DNA of 53,446 bases from an uncultured Erysipelotrichaceae bacterium (GCA_902766005.1 CACXCB010000059.1:1-53446), one strand, 5' to 3'. Numbered from the stretch's first letter, positions 17,868 to 26,630 are shown. Numbers and translations: made by a program. Notes: generated by a model not told the origin, from the sequence alone.

Positions 17868-18368
17868 TTACTTTTTATAGAGAATCATTGTTTCGTATGG
17901 GCGTAATTCCATTGTATCTGCAACGGATACATCCTTGTAGTTGGAAAGCAGTACTTCATATCCTTCCAAAGGAAGTGTAAATGCTGCCGGTTCTGCAAAG
18001 AAGTTATTGATGCAGATTAAGCTTTCATTCTCATATTTTCTTTCGTAGGCAAAGATCTTTTCATCTTCTTCCAGCAACGGATAGAATAAACCTTCCTTCA
18101 CGATCGGCATTTCCTTGCGCATACGAATTAACTTCTGATAGAAAGTGAAGATGGAATCTTCTGCAGCTCTTTCAGCCTTAACATTAATCTCCTTAAAGCT
18201 GTCTGCAGACTGCAGCCATGGCTTTGCATCACTGAATCCGCCGTTTTCAGAATCATCCCATTGCATCGGCGTACGTGCATTATCACGGGATCTTTCCTGC
18301 AGAATGTGGAGTACTTCTTCTTTGGATTTTCCTTGTTTCAAAAGAACATCATAGATATTCGTGCTTTC
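17868..18368 (-). pseudogene. treC: Trehalose-6-phosphate hydrolase remnant, 3' third only
   Basis: About 165 residues matching the C-terminal part of GH13 trehalose-6-phosphate hydrolase (or a close alpha-glucosidase): RSRDNARTPMQWD, SIFTFYQKLIRMRK and the beta-sandwich C-domain. Upstream codons ESTNIYDVLLKQG still look like TreC, and the similarity ends at about 18366. The catalytic barrel (about 390 residues) is gone. The only start-like codon is a TTG at 18341 without a ribosome binding site. It abuts, head-to-head, a broken trehalose repressor. TreC cleaves trehalose 6-phosphate to glucose and glucose 6-phosphate; this copy cannot. Confidence 0.8.
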
Positions 18369-18782
18369 GAGATGAAAGCAGATGAGGCAATCAGCCTTTT
18401 AGCCGGTTTTGACATCGGTGAAGATGTTTTCTATATAGAACGTGTACGAAGAATCGGGAAAAAAGCCATTATCTTTGATACAAGCAAATTTCTAAAGTCT
18501 GAAACGGAGGGGCTATCGAGAGAAATTGCTGCAGCATCCATTTATAATTATCTTGAGAATGAACTCGGCATGAATATCACCACAAGCCGCAGACGTGTAA
18601 CCGCACAAAAAGCCACAAAAAAAGATTATAAATATCTGGATTTAGGATCTTTGGATTTTGTCTTAACAGTTGAAGGACAGGTATTTAATTCCAGAGGAAT
18701 CATGTTTGAATATACACAATCCAGGCACGTTCCCGATCAGGTTTGTTTTATAGAATCAGCCGTTCGTCAAAGAAGCAAATAA
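18366..18782 (+). pseudogene. treR: Trehalose operon repressor remnant (UTRA domain only)
   Basis: About 138 residues of a GntR-family UTRA ligand domain: EDVFYIERVRRI, the SIYNYLENELG segment and the SRHVPDQVCF ending are typical of TreR. The N-terminal winged helix-turn-helix is missing; before 18366 the same frame is merely antisense to treC. Without DNA-binding domain, start codon or ribosome binding site it should be inactive. In the intact locus it would have been divergent from treC, perhaps with a PTS permease gene between, all now lost. Confidence 0.8.
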
Positions 18783-18813
18783 ACTGCAGTGAAATACTCC
18801 ACTGCAGTTTTTT
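18781..18813. terminator. Terminator after the treR remnant
   Basis: AAACTGCAGTG pairs with CACTGCAGTTT around an eight-base loop, then a T run. It may also end the minus-strand recombinase gene. Confidence 0.8.
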
Positions 18814-18818
18814 CGTTT

Positions 18819-19421
18819 TCATTTCGATGATTGTTTATAAAGTTTTGCTTTATAGTAGAAAGTTGAATCTGATAAGCCACATTTTTTTGCGCCTGTGCGT
18901 ACAGATATTTTTCCTGTATCCCACAATCCAAAAATCTCATGGAAATTATCCGGCAGAGGAATGACTGGCCTTCCAAAACGGACACCTCTTGCTTTAGCAG
19001 CATCAATTCCTTCCTTTTGTCTTTTACGAATTATGTCTCTTTCATTATGGGCGACAAAGGATAATATCTCCGGAACGATATCACTTAAAAATGTTCCCAT
19101 AACATCTTTGCCTCTTCTTGTATCCAATAGAGGCATATCGATCACACAGATATCAGCGCCTTTTTTCTTTGAAATCAATCGCCATTGTTCAATAATTTCC
19201 TCATAATTTCTCCCAAGTCTGTCAATGCTTTTAATATAAAGAAGGTCTCCTCGTCCCATCTTGCGGATCAGCTTTTGATAACTTGTTCGTTCAAAATCTT
19301 TTCCGGACTGTTTGTCCATATAGATGTTTTTCTTAGGAACTGCGCAATCAGACATGGCAATCATCTGCCGGTCTTCATGTTGTTCTTTTGTGCTTACACG
19401 CACATAGCCATAGACTGTCAT
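18819..19421 (-). CDS. Small serine recombinase (resolvase/invertase type)
   Basis: A 200-residue site-specific recombinase. The N-terminal catalytic domain has the nucleophile in YVRVST (Ser10) and the arginine motif DRLGRNYEEI near residue 70. After a long E-helix, a C-terminal helix-turn-helix (GKISVRTGAKKCGLSDSTFY) reads DNA. The length and layout match Hin/Tn3-type resolvases rather than large integrases. The start has AGGAGG at nine bases. It lies next to the treC/treR scar and an imperfect inverted repeat 320 bp upstream. No transposase is near. It may be a remnant of an element or a stand-alone recombinase. Confidence 0.88.
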   Translation of the reverse strand: MTVYGYVRVSTKEQHEDRQMIAMSDCAVPKKNIYMDKQSGKDFERTSYQKLIRKMGRGDLLYIKSIDRLGRNYEEIIEQWRLISKKKGADICVIDMPLLDTRRGKDVMGTFLSDIVPEILSFVAHNERDIIRKRQKEGIDAAKARGVRFGRPVIPLPDNFHEIFGLWDTGKISVRTGAKKCGLSDSTFYYKAKLYKQSSK

Positions 19422-20069
19422 GGTCTTAAACCTCCTGTATGTATATGATATTAGAGATTACATGACATTCACATACACAGTCAGTAGAGTATAGAAACAT
19501 TTATCTATTATTTGAAGAAAAAAAGGATACTTTTTTGTGGATTTTACGCAAAATTCAAAATGGAGAGCTTTATTAAAGCTCTGATTGACAAATAATAATG
19601 AAGAAGTCCCCTTTATAAAGGAGGGAATTTGTCTCGTTGTGTAACATCAATGACCAGCCTATCTGCAATGAGGGATGAATTCGTGCCGGGATGATGTATA
19701 ATAGACTTATTCTCCGGAAATAAAATGATAATCATTCAGTATTCACAATGTATTGTCATCTAATACACGTTGTGAAATACCGCCGGAAAATGCTTGATGC
19801 TGCGATTTCCGCCTGTTTAGAAAGATCGCACCGTATGTTCAAGCCGTTCAGTTTCTTACAGACTCCCACACAGCGAAAGAAAACAGCGGGGTTTCAATCC
19901 TGATCAGGATTATAAGGACTGCATGTCGATTTTGAGTGGCCTAAACATGGTAAAAAACGTTATGTTTCTTTGTGCGTAATCTGCCTTACCATTATTGTTC
20001 AACCTGCAAATCAATGCGTTTTACCAAAATCTGAAATACATAAGAAAATATCGGAGGGTTATAAGTTCT
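19422..20069. other. 648-bp gene-poor region upstream of the recombinase
   Basis: No convincing gene. It contains a hairpin AGAGCTTT-ATT-AAAGCTCT at 19564-19582 and a TATAAT box at 19697. There is an imperfect 35-bp inverted repeat at 19742-19776 and a perfect 16-bp palindrome around TGATCA at 19896-19911. Short open stretches between about 19800 and 20040 look like frame-shifted scraps of an old coding region; I could not assign them. The stretch next to 20070 carries the GGAGG for the following gene. Confidence 0.5.
19742..19776. repeat. Imperfect inverted repeat, candidate recombinase or operator site
   Basis: TTCACAATGTATT and AATACACGTTGTGAA are inverted around GTCATCT, differing by a two-base insertion. 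This 35-bp size and symmetry resemble crossover sites of serine resolvases, but an operator or simple hairpin is equally possible. Confidence 0.35.
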
Positions 20070-20762
20070 ATGTTTTTTACGAAAAGTCATTTTGTGTTGA
20101 TTGATATTATTGTCGTTATACTTCTATATATATGTGTGTTTAACGGCTGGAAAAATGGCGGGAAACGATCACTGCTGGATTTGGTATCCTCTGTAGTAAA
20201 GATTGTTGTTTCCGGTTATGGCTCATATGCACTTGTACATGTCTTTAATCCGATCCCTGTGGAGCCGGTAACGCAATTCCTGCAAGAACTTATTAGAGGT
20301 AATTTGGGATCTCAAGCACCTGTAAATACTCCGGAAGAATCTGCTCGTTTCTTTTGTGCTGTCTTTGCAATCATTATTTATTTTGTGATTTTCATGTCAA
20401 TATTATCTTTTGCTGAGAAAAAGATCATGAAAAGAAAGCCTAAAGAAGAGAAAAAAGATTCTACTGCCGATCGGATTTTAGGTGCTGTTCTGGGTTTTGT
20501 TTTATTCCTGGTCTGTTCGTTTATCCCGTGTTCACTTTTTATAACAATGGATGCTTATGACCCTAGCTACAGCACGAAAGATCTTGTCAACAAAACGTTT
20601 CTTACTGTTCCTTTTAACTATGTCATAAAGCCTGTGGTAAAACTGACTGCCGGAAAAGAATTTACGGAAACATTCTGGAAGGAAGGTTTTTTATTTCTCC
20701 GTGAAGACATTGAGAATCTCGGGCAAGTGTGGACTGAAAAACAGAATTCTGATAAAGAATGA
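20070..20762 (+). CDS. CvpA-like membrane protein
   Basis: A 230-residue inner-membrane protein with four hydrophobic segments (about 8-28, 38-60, 95-118 and 152-178). The opening (IDIIVVILLYICVFNGWKNG, then a long amphipathic segment) is typical of CvpA-family proteins, whose exact function is unclear. A Lys/Glu-rich cytoplasmic loop (KKIMKRKPKEEKKD) separates the two halves. The ATG at 20070 is favoured because GGAGG lies 12 bases upstream and the earlier codon at 19995 adds a non-membrane stretch. The gene is monocistronic. Confidence 0.6.
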   Translation: MFFTKSHFVLIDIIVVILLYICVFNGWKNGGKRSLLDLVSSVVKIVVSGYGSYALVHVFNPIPVEPVTQFLQELIRGNLGSQAPVNTPEESARFFCAVFAIIIYFVIFMSILSFAEKKIMKRKPKEEKKDSTADRILGAVLGFVLFLVCSFIPCSLFITMDAYDPSYSTKDLVNKTFLTVPFNYVIKPVVKLTAGKEFTETFWKEGFLFLREDIENLGQVWTEKQNSDKE

Positions 20763-20854
20763 CGCTTTCCTCTTACTGCAAGTGGAAGATTAAAATCATG
20801 AAACAAAGCAATTTTACTGTATTTACTGAATAAAAAACTTCTTGATAGAAAAAC

Positions 20855-20894
20855 AGGATCTTACGCTCAGTTCACTGACTTTGCGTAAGATCCT
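20855..20894 (-). terminator. Long hairpin terminator of the flavin/FeS oxidoreductase
   Basis: AGGATCTTACGC pairs perfectly with GCGTAAGATCCT over 12 bp, and the loop holds a second small stem (TCAGT-TC-ACTGA). On the minus strand a GTTTTTC tract follows. Confidence 0.8.
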
Positions 20895-20908
20895 TAAATA
20901 TCCTCTTT

Positions 20909-22930
20909 TTAAATCACTCTTGCAGCGTGATAGCCTTCTTCGGTAGAATTCATGATCTTTCTTGATCCGTTTGTATCTCCTGCAGTTAATACACGGATAT
21001 TTGGAGCAATCTTTCTGAGTTCATTGGCCAATGCATGATTCGGTGTTAAGCCTAATGCCAATACAACCGCATCTCCTTTGAATACTGCTTCATTGCCATC
21101 TTTATCAGCAGTAACCACTTCACCCGGTTTCAATTTCCTGATCGTGTGGTTTGTCTGAATATTAACATGAGTTTCAGCAAGTCTTGCATTTAATACCCAT
21201 TTTGCATAGATCGGCATATTCGGTGCATGCTCAGGGAGCTGATCAATCATTGTGACTTTCTTGCCTTTTTCAGCTAATACAAGAGCTGCTTCACAACCTA
21301 CAAGTCCTGCTCCGCAAACAAGGATTTCTTCTCCTTCAGGAATATTGCCATCGACAATACCGATCGGATCCAGAACACCGCTTGTTTCAATACCCGGAAT
21401 CGGAGGACAGGATACATGTGATCCTTCTGCAACAATGACTGCATCATAACCGATTTTTGCCAGTTCTTCAGCTGTTGCTTCATGACAAGTGATAATTTTA
21501 GCACCGCAATTCTTCACAGCATTCTTGATATAGGCAGCATAATTGCGGAAATCTTCTTTAAAATCAGGATTTCCGATGTGATTTAATTCACCGCCGATAT
21601 CCGCTTCTTTTTCATAGATCGTTACATCCAGTCCGCGTTTTCTGGCTGTTAAGGCAGCCTGCATTCCTGCAGGGCCCGATCCTACAATAGCAACTCTCTT
21701 TGTCTCACAAGCAGGATATACCTGTCCGAAGAGTTCAGCTTCACGTCCTGCTTCAGGATTTACCTGACAGGAAATCTGGCAGTTAGCTTCTACTTTGCCT
21801 AAGCATTCATTACAACGCAGACATCTTCTGATCTGTTCCGGATGTCCTGAATAAATCTTATTCGGCCATTCCGGATCAGCAATGGTCTGTCTTCCAACAC
21901 AGATAAAATCAGCTTCATTTGCGGCAAGAATATCTTCACCCATTTCAGGAGAAATGGAACCTACCGCATCAACAGGAATAGAAACACTCTTTTTAATTGC
22001 AGCAGCAAGATGTTTCAGACTTCCTCTTGGAGTGAAATACGGCTGTACCCATACAGATGTACCGACACCTAAGCCGAGATCTAAACCTTCCGGATCCTTT
22101 TCACCGGCTAACACTGCACCATAATCGGCAGCTCTTGAATCCCATGTACCTGCAGATACGTTAATCGCATCAGCTCCTGCTTCTTCAGCCATCTTGGCAA
22201 AAGCGCATGCTTCTTCAATTGTTACACCGTTAGGAACATATTCAGAAGCGGATAAACGAATGATAACCGGATAATCTTTACCACAGAGTTCCTTTGTCTT
22301 TTGAATGATCTCCAGGGCAAATTTAGCGCGATTTTCGAGTGATCCTCCGAATTCATCCGTACGTCTGTTTGTGTAACCGGATAAAAACTGTAATGGCATA
22401 TATCCATGTGCACAATGGATTTCTACCGCATCAAATCCGCATTTCTTTCCACGTAATGCAGCTTCTGCATATTTAGTTGTCAATTCATGAATTTCATCGA
22501 TTTCCATCGGACGCGGTGTATCCTCCGGTCTTTGGAAATTACCTACAGAAGAAGGTGTCTTCGGACGAACACCGGTAATTCTTGCCGATGCATAACATCC
22601 GCCATGTGCCAGCTGCAAGCATGCTTTTGCACCTCCTGCATGAATTGCATGAGGCAGTCTGCTCATAGAGTTCATGTACTTGTCGGAATCTAATACAAGT
22701 TCTCCTGTGATAACACGGCCTTCTGCCTCCGGAGCGACAACTTCGGTAACGATCATGCCTACACCGCCTTCTGCTCTTCTGAGACAGTAGGCGACAAAAG
22801 CATCAGAAACAGTGCAGTCTGAATTATTCAGATTGGTTCCCATGGCAGGCATAATAATACGATTGCGCAGTTCCATAGAGCCAATCTTCCCGGGCTGCAG
22901 TAAATGGGAATAGCTTTCCTTGAATTGCAT
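20909..22930 (-). CDS. NADH:flavin oxidoreductase / 2,4-dienoyl-CoA reductase-like FMN-FeS-FAD enzyme
   Basis: A 673-residue enzyme of the old-yellow-enzyme group. An N-terminal FMN barrel (LRNRIIMPAMGTN; HGYMPLQFLSGYTNRRTDEY-like segment) is followed by a cysteine cluster around residue 350 (CLRCNECLG...CQISC) for a 4Fe-4S centre. The C-terminal FAD/NAD(P) domain has VGSGPAG and CGAGLVG. Relatives include FadH, BaiCD/BaiH and enoate or cinnamate reductases, so it should reduce an activated C=C bond. The start at 22930 follows GAGAGGAAAA. A LysR regulator and an MFS transporter lie next to it, suggesting uptake and reduction of an exogenous compound. Confidence 0.88.
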   Translation of the reverse strand: MQFKESYSHLLQPGKIGSMELRNRIIMPAMGTNLNNSDCTVSDAFVAYCLRRAEGGVGMIVTEVVAPEAEGRVITGELVLDSDKYMNSMSRLPHAIHAGGAKACLQLAHGGCYASARITGVRPKTPSSVGNFQRPEDTPRPMEIDEIHELTTKYAEAALRGKKCGFDAVEIHCAHGYMPLQFLSGYTNRRTDEFGGSLENRAKFALEIIQKTKELCGKDYPVIIRLSASEYVPNGVTIEEACAFAKMAEEAGADAINVSAGTWDSRAADYGAVLAGEKDPEGLDLGLGVGTSVWVQPYFTPRGSLKHLAAAIKKSVSIPVDAVGSISPEMGEDILAANEADFICVGRQTIADPEWPNKIYSGHPEQIRRCLRCNECLGKVEANCQISCQVNPEAGREAELFGQVYPACETKRVAIVGSGPAGMQAALTARKRGLDVTIYEKEADIGGELNHIGNPDFKEDFRNYAAYIKNAVKNCGAKIITCHEATAEELAKIGYDAVIVAEGSHVSCPPIPGIETSGVLDPIGIVDGNIPEGEEILVCGAGLVGCEAALVLAEKGKKVTMIDQLPEHAPNMPIYAKWVLNARLAETHVNIQTNHTIRKLKPGEVVTADKDGNEAVFKGDAVVLALGLTPNHALANELRKIAPNIRVLTAGDTNGSRKIMNSTEEGYHAARVI

Positions 22931-22962
22931 TATATTTTCCTCTCTTTCCATAATGTAATTAC

Positions 22963-22968
22963 AGTATA
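22963..22968 (-). promoter_or_regulatory. -10 element of the flavin/FeS oxidoreductase
   Basis: TATACT on the minus strand, 32 bases before the start codon and downstream of the MFS terminator, indicates separate transcription of the oxidoreductase. The -35 is weak. Confidence 0.4.
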
Positions 22969-23003
22969 ACACCATAAAAAAAATACATGTATGCATATGC
23001 CCG

Positions 23004-23030
23004 AAAAAAAAGGATCAATCACTTGATCCT
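23004..23030 (-). terminator. Terminator of the MFS transporter gene
   Basis: AGGATCAA and TTGATCCT flank TCAC; on the minus strand seven or eight T residues follow. The stem begins at the MFS stop codon. Confidence 0.8.
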
Positions 23031-24232
23031 CAGCTGATTTTAGAACGATACATAATCTGTAAGATGAAGATATATGCGATAATCATTACCAGCATCATGA
23101 TTAATGTCGGTGTATAAGAGTTTGACATATCATACATGAAACCGATCAGAGATGAGCCAACCGCATTGGCAACGGTTGTACAAAGAGAAATCTTCGGATA
23201 CACATTTCCATAGTTTTCATTGGAGAATACATCTCTTGTCATCATTGCCGTACCGACTGCTGCAGAGCCATAGGACAAACCGAATAATACTGCTCCGACG
23301 GTCATTGCAAGAGGTGCATGAATCAGCCATGTGCAAACAATACCGATTGCGATCAATACGCCATAAATTGTTAAAGCCATTTTTGATCCAAAGCGGTCGA
23401 TCATTGTTCCGAGAATGATTTTACCGATTGTATTTGCCAGCATACATACCGACAACATTGATGCGCCAACCGCTGCATTCATTCCCAATGAACTGACCAG
23501 TCCCGGGAAATGCTGAGGCATAGATGTCATATATGCAGCTATGACTGCACTGATTGCCGCTAAGATAAACAATGACAAGCTGACTTTGTTTTCACTATTT
23601 CCTGAAGAAGAAACATTGGAAACTGTTTTTTCTCCAAAAGGTTCTGTTCCTGCAGCAGCAGGTGTCAGACCGATCGGCAACAGGATAGCCGGCAATACAA
23701 AGATCACGGTAATAACCGCAGATACAAGATAGCCCACTCTCCATCCGCTGCTTTGGATAATGGAAGAAAGCACAGGAGACAATACCGCACTGACGATACC
23801 GCTGAAACCCATCGCAATACTTGTCATTAATGCCGTATTCTTATTAAACCAATGATTGATGACCGTTGTCACAAAGACCATGCCGATTGTTCCTGCAGAT
23901 AAACCTCTCAATGCACTGAAGATATACATCATGGTAATATTTCCTGCGGTGCTTAATAAAGCAGTAGAACCGGCAAGAATTGCCATGCACACGATAATTA
24001 CCATGCGGAATGTTTTTTCCTTAATCAGTTTCGGTGTCAGCATTCCACCTAACGCAAAACAAAGATTACAAATCGTCAGTGTCATACTGACTTCCCCTTT
24101 GCCTATACCGAATTCTGCCGCTACAGGCTCAAAGAATAAACCTGCCACATTAGTGACCAGTCCCAATACAGCACCGATAACACCGCACATGGCAATCAAT
24201 ACCATAATGTATTTTCCTTTTAATCCCTTCAT
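23030..24232 (-). CDS. Major facilitator superfamily transporter
   Basis: A 400-residue permease with 12 predicted membrane helices in two halves, split by a hydrophilic loop near residues 195-215. The segment MIDRFGSKMAL matches the conserved MFS cytoplasmic motif between helices. The sequence resembles oxalate/formate-antiporter-like and BaiG-like carriers. The ATG at 24232 is chosen because GGAGGAGA, inside the end of the LysR gene, sits five bases ahead; the two genes overlap by one base, so translation is coupled. It probably carries the substrate of the neighbouring oxidoreductase. Confidence 0.85.
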   Translation of the reverse strand: MKGLKGKYIMVLIAMCGVIGAVLGLVTNVAGLFFEPVAAEFGIGKGEVSMTLTICNLCFALGGMLTPKLIKEKTFRMVIIVCMAILAGSTALLSTAGNITMMYIFSALRGLSAGTIGMVFVTTVINHWFNKNTALMTSIAMGFSGIVSAVLSPVLSSIIQSSGWRVGYLVSAVITVIFVLPAILLPIGLTPAAAGTEPFGEKTVSNVSSSGNSENKVSLSLFILAAISAVIAAYMTSMPQHFPGLVSSLGMNAAVGASMLSVCMLANTIGKIILGTMIDRFGSKMALTIYGVLIAIGIVCTWLIHAPLAMTVGAVLFGLSYGSAAVGTAMMTRDVFSNENYGNVYPKISLCTTVANAVGSSLIGFMYDMSNSYTPTLIMMLVMIIAYIFILQIMYRSKIS

Positions 24233-25119
24233 CATTCTCCTCCTTGATAAGTTTCTTTCAATTCTTGTATAAACGTTTTGACTGCACCGGACATAACCGT
24301 ACTCTTTTTCCAGGCAATCACACAATCAAATTCTACAGCCGGTTTTACCGGAATCCATAAATACTTCTGCGGATCATATGCATCAACAGATCCTTGCGAT
24401 GTGATTAAGAAGAGCGTATCCTTATTCATCAGTTTCGCAGCATTTCCCACCAGGTTATGTGACAGAAAAGACTGCACTTTATCTTGTTCTTTGCCAAGCC
24501 ATTCATTGATTTTATCTCTTACTTCTTTGCGTGCAGGAACACCGATCATTTTTCCGCATAAATCAGAATTCACTATATATTCAGGTTTATCCGGAAAGGA
24601 ATCTTTGCAGGCAAGTATCCCCAGCCGGTCACGTGTAGGTAACTGGATATATGAGAATGCATCTAATGAGGCAGGTCCTATGAATAATGCCATATCCAGA
24701 AGACCTTCATTCAACAATTCCTTCATCGCATCCGCTGCACCGGAAGTGATTTCAAACTTCACATCCGGATTTTCTGTATGGAATCGGTGAATGACAGGTA
24801 CAAGATCGTTGAATCCTGATGTCTCTCCGGCCCCTATCGCAATTGTCCCCTGCAATCTTCCTTGATCCGTCTTCACTTCCTCTTCGGTTTTTTCTACCAG
24901 GGCAAGTATTTCTGAAGCTCTTTTCTTCAATAACAGTCCTTCATCTGTCAATGTGACTTTTCTTTTTCCTCTCACAAACAGCTGTACACCGAGTTCCTCT
25001 TCCAGATCTGACAGCTGCCTGCTTAATGTAGGCTGTGTAAGATTCAGAATCGATGCTGCTTTTGTGAAACTCTCTTCTTCAGCCACAGCGATAAAGTATT
25101 TCAAAAGACGTATTTCCAT
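24232..25119 (-). CDS. LysR-family transcriptional regulator
   Basis: A 295-residue LysR regulator. The N-terminal winged helix-turn-helix is canonical (FIAVAEEESFTKAASILNLTQPTLSRQ), followed by the two-lobed effector domain. Unlike most LysR genes it is not divergent from its targets but heads the operon, overlapping the MFS gene. It has AAAGGAAA before its start. It likely responds to the substrate of the neighbouring transporter and reductase. Confidence 0.9.
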   Translation of the reverse strand: MEIRLLKYFIAVAEEESFTKAASILNLTQPTLSRQLSDLEEELGVQLFVRGKRKVTLTDEGLLLKKRASEILALVEKTEEEVKTDQGRLQGTIAIGAGETSGFNDLVPVIHRFHTENPDVKFEITSGAADAMKELLNEGLLDMALFIGPASLDAFSYIQLPTRDRLGILACKDSFPDKPEYIVNSDLCGKMIGVPARKEVRDKINEWLGKEQDKVQSFLSHNLVGNAAKLMNKDTLFLITSQGSVDAYDPQKYLWIPVKPAVEFDCVIAWKKSTVMSGAVKTFIQELKETYQGGE

Positions 25120-25211
25120 AGTGATTTTCCTTTACATATATAGTTTATTGGATATTCCAAACAATTACAAATACCTATAATTAATAGTTTATAATGCTTT
25201 TTGGGCATATT

Positions 25212-25238
25212 AAAACTGTATGGTTTTCATACAGTTTT
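25212..25238 (-). terminator. Terminator of the GH13 / DUF3990 operon
   Basis: AAAACTGTATG pairs with CATACAGTTTT around GTTTT, directly behind the DUF3990 stop codon on the minus strand. Confidence 0.75.
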
Positions 25239-25782
25239 ATATTCTATCCATCTCTTCCGCAAACAATCTTTGAAATTCTGCTTCTTCCTGTTTGACCAGA
25301 TTTCTATAATACTCTGTTTCTTTGGATTCCAGTATTATTGCATCAATCCATTGCAATTGCGAAGATGCTTTGGCTGTTTTTAAGACAATCTGTTTGTATA
25401 TCGGACCGATGTTTAACAGTTGGAAGGACTGTTCTTTATTTAAGATCCCGCTGGTGGTAATTCCCAATACATCATACAGCGTATCGTTGGCAATCGGTCC
25501 GATAATCACATCTTCCCCATGTGCATCTTTTTTCCAATTCCGGTTATCAAATATGTAATCAAACCACTCTGCATTTCTGTCGAGTGCCAGAATGGATAAT
25601 CCTTCCGGATTCAGTTCATAGACATTGATGACAGTGTCCATCCCTCTTCTTTCCTTTGCCCATCTTTTGGAAAATTCCAAATCATCGGAAAGATAGAAGC
25701 CTTGTCCGAAATCGGCATTCTTTCTGCCATAGTGTACATCCGGATTTTGTATCACTTCATTGCATGCATGATATAAGCGCAT
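25237..25782 (-). CDS. DUF3990-family protein (ADP-ribosyltransferase-like fold)
   Basis: A 181-residue protein starting with LYHACNEVIQNPDV and containing DFGQGFYLSDD and RWAKERRG. That is the DUF3990 pattern, which resembles ADP-ribosyltransferases (R, then an aromatic/Gly motif). A late glutamate-rich helix could supply the catalytic Glu, but I cannot identify it firmly. It is the last gene of a sugar-linked operon, eight bases after the aldo/keto reductase, with AGGAG before its start. Activity and target are unknown; related proteins occur in toxin or DNA-damage settings. Confidence 0.7.
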   Translation of the reverse strand: MRLYHACNEVIQNPDVHYGRKNADFGQGFYLSDDLEFSKRWAKERRGMDTVINVYELNPEGLSILALDRNAEWFDYIFDNRNWKKDAHGEDVIIGPIANDTLYDVLGITTSGILNKEQSFQLLNIGPIYKQIVLKTAKASSQLQWIDAIILESKETEYYRNLVKQEEAEFQRLFAEEMDRI

Positions 25783-25790
25783 AAATACTC

Positions 25791-26630
25791 CTATAATTTC
25801 TCTAACGGTACAGCGTGTGTCGGAGAAGGAAATTCCCGGTCAATTTCATCCATGTATTTTGAAATATCAAAATGATCAAAGGACAGATTGCTTCTGAGAT
25901 GTTCCATGCTTGAAGTGGAGAATAATGCAGGAAAGTCCTGATCTCTTGTCACAAAACTTAGCATCAAAGCTTCCGGTGTGATGTTGTTATCATGACAGAT
26001 TCTTTGGATTGTCCTGTTGTTTTTGACAGGTTTGTTTGAGACAAACGAAGAGCCAAGGGAAGAATATGCCATCGGCATAATATCATGTTCTCTTAGATAT
26101 GGAATCAGATCATATTCCGGCCCTCTTGTCATCAGGTTATACAGAATCTGGTTACAGAAACAGTTCTTTCCTTCAGGGATAGATAAAAGATCCTGCATAT
26201 CATGCATATCAAAATTGGATACGCCCCATTCTTTGATATAACCCTCTTTCTTCAATTCCTCAGCATCTCTTACAAAAGACACCAGGTCAACATCTTCACG
26301 CCAATGCAGAAGGTATAAATCAAAATACTCTTCTTTCAGGTTTTCCAATGACGTCAGAAGACTTTTTCGCAAACCCTGAACTTGAACTTTTCTTGGATCG
26401 GCTTTGCCAAGCAGATAATACTGCTCTTTTGAAAAAGATTGTAAAACTTTCCCGACGATTCGTTCACATCTTCCGTTAGCGTACATCTCTGCCGTATCAA
26501 CCAGAGTTACTCCGTATGTATCGATTGCTTCATATAAGCATTTCTCTGCCGTTGTTGTATTACCGGACCAGAATTGTGTGGATCCGATGCCTGCCAATGA
26601 TATTGCAGGATATTTCACATGGTATTTCAT
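25791..26630 (-). CDS. Aldo/keto reductase
   Basis: A 279-residue AKR. The tetrad appears as Asp and Tyr in LVDTAEMYANG, Lys in LLGKADPRK and His in LYLLHWRED. The N-terminal ISLAGIGSTQFW strand is typical. It lies between a GH13 glucosidase and a DUF3990 gene in one minus-strand operon, so a sugar or sugar-derived carbonyl is a plausible substrate. The ribosome binding site is weak (GAGATAA), which fits translation within an operon. Confidence 0.82.
   Translation of the reverse strand: MKYHVKYPAISLAGIGSTQFWSGNTTTAEKCLYEAIDTYGVTLVDTAEMYANGRCERIVGKVLQSFSKEQYYLLGKADPRKVQVQGLRKSLLTSLENLKEEYFDLYLLHWREDVDLVSFVRDAEELKKEGYIKEWGVSNFDMHDMQDLLSIPEGKNCFCNQILYNLMTRGPEYDLIPYLREHDIMPMAYSSLGSSFVSNKPVKNNRTIQRICHDNNITPEALMLSFVTRDQDFPALFSTSSMEHLRSNLSFDHFDISKYMDEIDREFPSPTHAVPLEKL

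Noticed and set aside
17868..18341. A small intact alpha-glucosidase
   Set aside because: The catalytic barrel is absent, and TreC-like codons continue upstream of the only start-like codon, showing a truncation.
19885..19925. CRISPR-repeat-like GGTTTCAATCC... segment
   Set aside because: Only one copy with no spacers or cas genes; it is a palindrome in decayed sequence.
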